In this document: positions 61,387 through 64,000 of the stretch, piece by piece
Layout: the number at the start of each line of letters is the position of its first letter
Numbering within the stretch: position 1 is the first letter of the stretch
DNA from: DATJZG01 sp035499295
GTDB taxonomy: Bacteria > Myxococcota > Myxococcia > Myxococcales > Anaeromyxobacteraceae
Direction of reading: 5' to 3'
Length of the DNA: 64,000 bases
Assembly (NCBI GenBank): GCA_035499295.1
Contig: DATJZG010000016.1
Coordinates: 62,001-126,000, forward strand
Notes under the pieces: model-generated
Seen by the model: the letters and a program-made list of their open reading frames with translations, nothing else
Told to the model about the DNA's origin: nothing
Database searches by the model: none
Translations under genes and position numbers: made by a program

Positions 61387-62366
61387 GGCTTCACCACCTT
61401 CTGCGAGATCTTCCCGAACACGCTCCGGCCCGAGGGGTCGCGCATCTCGATCTCCACCACGTCCCCCGGGGCGAGGAAGGGGGTGTGCGGCTGGCGGTCT
61501 AAGGAGTCGAGGATCTCGACCATGCGCCGCTCGGCGAGACAGGAGACGCCGCGGGTGCGGTCCTCGTTCGAGACCGTGCCGCTGCCGAGGATGGTGCCGG
61601 CGGTGAGGGAGCGGGTGCGGACGACGTGCGCGAGGAGGTCGAGGAAGGAGAAGTGCATCTCCGGCCCGGCCTCGAGGTCGCCCAGCACCTCGCCGTTGAG
61701 CCGCACCTCGAGCCGGAGGAACACCCGGCCGTCGCGCCAGGCGGACCCGAGCTCGTCGGGGGTGGCGGCGAAGGGCGAGAAGGCAGTCGCCGGCTTCGAC
61801 TGGAAGAACCCGAACCCCTTCGCGAGCTCGCCCGGCACCAGGTTCCTCAAGGTGACGTCGTTGGCGAGGCAGAGCAGGAACACCCGGTCGGCCGCCTCCG
61901 CCGCCCGCGTGCCTTGCCGGACGTCGCCCAGGATGGCGCACACCTCGCCCTCGAGGTCGAGCCCCCAACCCGGATCGCCGAGGGGGATGTCGTCGGCCGG
62001 GCCGAGCAGCACCCCGCTGCCGCCCTGGTAGACGAGCGGGTCGGTCTCGAGCGTGGGCGGCGGCTCCGCGCCGCGCGCGCGCCGCACCAGGCGGACGTGG
62101 TTCAGGTAGGCCGAGCCGTCCACCCACTCGTAGGCGCGGGGGAGGGGGGCGAGGAGCTCCCGCGGGGCGAAGGGCGCTCCCTCCACCCGCCCGCGGTCGA
62201 GGTCCTGCGCGAGCGACCGCAGCCGGGGGGCCGCGGAATCCCACTCGTCGAGCGCCGACTGCAGGCTTCGGGCCACCGCCGAGGCGTCGGCGAGCCGCGA
62301 CCCGTCCGAGCGGACCACGCAGAGTCGACCGTCGCGGGACCCGTCGCGCAGGGTGGCAAGTCGCAT
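61383..62366 (-). CDS. fahA: Fumarylacetoacetate hydrolase
   Basis: The 327-residue protein cleaves fumarylacetoacetate to fumarate and acetoacetate. It is of the FAH superfamily with GWGLDLEGEVCAILGD (metal Asp/Glu), LCLANDVTLRNLVPGEL, QSKPATAFSPFA and SGTVSNEDRTRG, plus SVFGKISQKV at the end. It is the first gene of the tyrosine-degradation operon (fahA-maiA-hppD-hmgA). It is the short two-domain bacterial form. Confidence 0.92.
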   Translation of the reverse strand: MRLATLRDGSRDGRLCVVRSDGSRLADASAVARSLQSALDEWDSAAPRLRSLAQDLDRGRVEGAPFAPRELLAPLPRAYEWVDGSAYLNHVRLVRRARGAEPPPTLETDPLVYQGGSGVLLGPADDIPLGDPGWGLDLEGEVCAILGDVRQGTRAAEAADRVFLLCLANDVTLRNLVPGELAKGFGFFQSKPATAFSPFAATPDELGSAWRDGRVFLRLEVRLNGEVLGDLEAGPEMHFSFLDLLAHVVRTRSLTAGTILGSGTVSNEDRTRGVSCLAERRMVEILDSLDRQPHTPFLAPGDVVEIEMRDPSGRSVFGKISQKVVKP

Positions 62367-62431
62367 GGGAGCTCCGAGCCTTCCCTAACCGGAGGCCCGA
62401 GCTGCCTCAAGGGGGAGCGGCTTCGAGAGAG

Positions 62432-62857
62432 CTACGCCGGGCGCCTCGCCGCCGAGCGGTCGATCACCTCTCCGGCGACCCGCTCCTGCCGGGCCACCGA
62501 CGCGAGGTCGTCGACGGTGATCATGCCGACGAGCCTCTGGCCGCGGTCGAGGACCATGAGCCGACGGAGAGCCATGGCCTCCATGATGCGCGCCGCCTCG
62601 AGCGTGTCCTGGTCCTCGTAGCACCAGATGGACTGGGGGGTCATCGCCTCCGCCACCCGGGTGGAGGAGGGGTCCATCCCGCGCGCCACCGCGCGGACGG
62701 CGATGTCGCGGTCGGTGATCATCCCGAGGAGCGCGTCGCCCTCCGTCACCGGGAGCGCCCCGACGTCGAGCTCGCCCATCCTCGCCGCCGCCAACTGCAG
62801 GCTATCTCCGGGAGCCACGGTCGCGACGTGAGGCGTCATCGCGTCCCTGACGAGCAT
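62432..62857 (-). CDS. CBS-pair domain protein
   Basis: The 141-residue protein is just a pair of CBS domains: MLVRDAMTPHVATVAPGDSL with ALLGMITDRDIAVRAVARG (first), and VAEAMTPQSIWCYEDQDTL with RLVGMITVDDLA (second). Such proteins bind adenine nucleotides or regulate partners. The ATG 62857 follows AAGGGAGGGGG. It is followed downstream by fahA with 65 bp between, and it may or may not be co-transcribed. Confidence 0.9.
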   Translation of the reverse strand: MLVRDAMTPHVATVAPGDSLQLAAARMGELDVGALPVTEGDALLGMITDRDIAVRAVARGMDPSSTRVAEAMTPQSIWCYEDQDTLEAARIMEAMALRRLMVLDRGQRLVGMITVDDLASVARQERVAGEVIDRSAARRPA

Positions 62858-63297
62858 GGCACCCCCTCCCTTCTCGCCGCGGCCCCACCGCGGCGCCACC
62901 ACTTGGAGCGTGGGTCCGCCAGCGGCCGAGGCAACGGCGCGCCGGGGCCCCGGATGGGGTGGAGACCCTGCCAGGAGGTTCCGGCGCGCGGCGGCGCGCC
63001 CTCGTCTCCCGGTGGAGTGGAGGGGCTCGCGATCTTCGAAGACCGGGCGGAAGCGGGCCGGAGGCTCGCGGCGCCGCCGCCACCGGAGCGAGCGGTGCAC
63101 CCTCGGCGGCGACGGGACCGCGAGCCGGTGCTCGCGGACCAACGAGCCTCCCGGCGAGAGGGATCGAGAGCATGTCCACCGCGGGGACGGGTTGCGGGCG
63201 CGACTCTCGCTTCCCCCTGCGCGAAGCCCCGGCCGGGACCGCCGAGGCGCTTGCGGGTTTTGCGTGGAAGGGTAACGTTTGTTGTCGGAGGTGGCCG
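62858..63297. other. 440-bp non-coding intergenic region
   Basis: This gap lies between the divergent CBS gene and the 60-residue gene. All six frames contain only GC-biased shadow open frames with no conserved motif. I see no tRNA, clear riboswitch or large repeat. It must carry promoters for both sides; the only AT-rich patch is near GGGTAACGTTTGTTGTC (63270-63286), just upstream of the small gene. Confidence 0.55.
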
Positions 63298-63480
63298 ATG
63301 TCGGACGCGAAGAGTCTCATGCCGGAGGGCGAGTCGCTCCGCCGGGCGCTCCGCTGGTTGAGCGACCGGCGACAGGAGGACCCCCGGGCCCCCCGGGCGA
63401 AGCTCATCTCGGACGCCGCGGAGCGCTTCGATCTGTCGCCGGTGGAGGAGGAGTTCCTCCTCAGGGACTGGAAGGAATGA
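63298..63480 (+). CDS. Small conserved-looking protein coupled to a stress protein
   Basis: The 60-residue protein is mostly helical and charged: SLRRALRWLSDRRQED, KLISDAAERFDLSPVEEEF, and it ends LRDWKE. The ATG 63298 has a good ribosome-binding site (GGAGGTGG). Its stop overlaps the Usp start (ATGA), so the two proteins are made together. No domain is recognised; a partner or regulator of the Usp is an inference. Confidence 0.65.
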   Translation: MSDAKSLMPEGESLRRALRWLSDRRQEDPRAPRAKLISDAAERFDLSPVEEEFLLRDWKE

Positions 63481-63923
63481 CCTCGCTCCCCTGGAAGAAG
63501 ATCCTGTGCCCGGTGGACTTCTCCCCCGCCGCCCGGGACGCGCTCGCCACCGCCGCCGAGCTGGCCAAGCACTTCGACGGCGAGGTGACGCTGTTCCACG
63601 CCTACCCCCTGCCCGGATACACCCTCCCCGAGGGAACCGTGCTCCCGAGCTCGAGGATGCTGCAGGATCTCTCGGACGAGACGGACCGCCTCCTCGAGGA
63701 GTGGCGGAAGCTGGCCCTCGAGATGGGGGCGCCGGCGGCGCGCACCGCCAAGTCCATCGGCGACCCGGCGACGGAGGTGCTCGACCTGGCGAGCCAGGGG
63801 TTCCAGCTCCTCGTGGTGGGGACGCACGGCCGCACCGGGGTGGCTCACGTCCTCCTCGGCTCGGTGGCCGAGCGCGTGGTGCGCAAGGCCCACATCCCTG
63901 TCCTGACCGTCCGTCCGAAGTAG
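63477..63923 (+). CDS. Universal stress protein (UspA family)
   Basis: The 148-residue protein has the Usp fold: KKILCPVDFSPAARDAL at the N-terminus and the ATP-binding motif GTHGRTGVAHVLLGSVAE (G-x2-G-x9-G-S). It is of the ATP-binding type. Family members help survival in starvation or anaerobic stress. It starts by a 4-bp overlap with the preceding 60-residue gene. Confidence 0.93.
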   Translation: MTSLPWKKILCPVDFSPAARDALATAAELAKHFDGEVTLFHAYPLPGYTLPEGTVLPSSRMLQDLSDETDRLLEEWRKLALEMGAPAARTAKSIGDPATEVLDLASQGFQLLVVGTHGRTGVAHVLLGSVAERVVRKAHIPVLTVRPK

Positions 63924-64000
63924 GGGAGCCCGAAAGGCGCCCCGGAGCGACCCGTCGAGGACGCCCTTGCGAATGCCGCGGTGCGGCGCGAACCCGGCCG

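Noticed and set aside
62828..63361. Open frames on both strands in the 62.8-63.3 kb gap
   Set aside because: No conserved motif, no ribosome-binding site and shadow-like composition; treated as non-coding.
1..64000. tRNA, rRNA, CRISPR array, insertion sequence, integrase or prophage
   Set aside because: No repeat-spacer pattern, transposase motif, T-loop-type tRNA sequence or rRNA block was seen while reading the window.

Overview
This 64 kb window is chromosomal DNA from a very GC-rich bacterium, most likely a myxobacterium (Myxococcota) close to Anaeromyxobacter. That placement is inference from three things: extreme third-position GC with many GTG/TTG starts, a response-regulator/DUF4388/J-like fusion protein, and several small Cys-rich lipoproteins and conserved hypotheticals of myxobacterial style. 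I see no rRNA, tRNA, CRISPR array, insertion sequence or prophage. The region looks like ordinary core chromosome with several tight operons.

Left part (1-13.5 kb): phospholipid genes pssA-pgpA run into cinA (cut by the window edge). Then come an M23 lipoprotein, a threonine-aldolase-like protein that lacks the PLP lysine, nth, def, a pseudo-receiver/DUF4388 protein, priA, an exported protein coupled to galU, and an outer-membrane barrel protein.

13.5-20.7 kb: a cobalamin-uptake operon on the minus strand, headed by a clear cobalamin riboswitch. Its order is btuB-like receptor, beta-propeller lipoprotein, btuF, btuC, membrane-anchored amidohydrolase-fold protein, btuD. The propeller lipoprotein next to BtuB recalls BtuG of Bacteroides. 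The amidohydrolase-like member seems to have lost its metal ligands. This is the most interesting unit in the window.

20.9-30.5 kb: a glycosyltransferase, small conserved proteins, a lipase-like hydrolase coupled to glpK, a PilZ protein, radA, a Ser/Cys-rich lipoprotein with a strong terminator, bioB-bioF, and a DUF2905 membrane protein.

30.5-40.4 kb: a complete malonate decarboxylase operon on the minus strand, gntR-dctP-dctQ-dctM-mdcA-C-D-E-G-B-H, with start and stop codons mostly overlapping. Malonate would enter through a TRAP transporter and be split to acetate and CO2 on the phosphoribosyl-dephospho-CoA carrier. A GntR regulator with a palindrome over its start codon heads the unit.

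40.4-53 kb: a DUF4336-like protein, a LuxR-type regulator coupled to threonine ammonia-lyase, a TauE/SafE + DUF1634 pair, an MFS transporter overlapping dnaE tail to tail, and several envelope or hypothetical proteins.

53-64 kb: pyruvate carboxylase, a DUF4442 protein, an extended diacylglycerol kinase, a tyrosine/homogentisate catabolic operon (fahA-maiA-hppD-hmgA), a CBS-pair protein, and a small protein translationally coupled to a universal stress protein.
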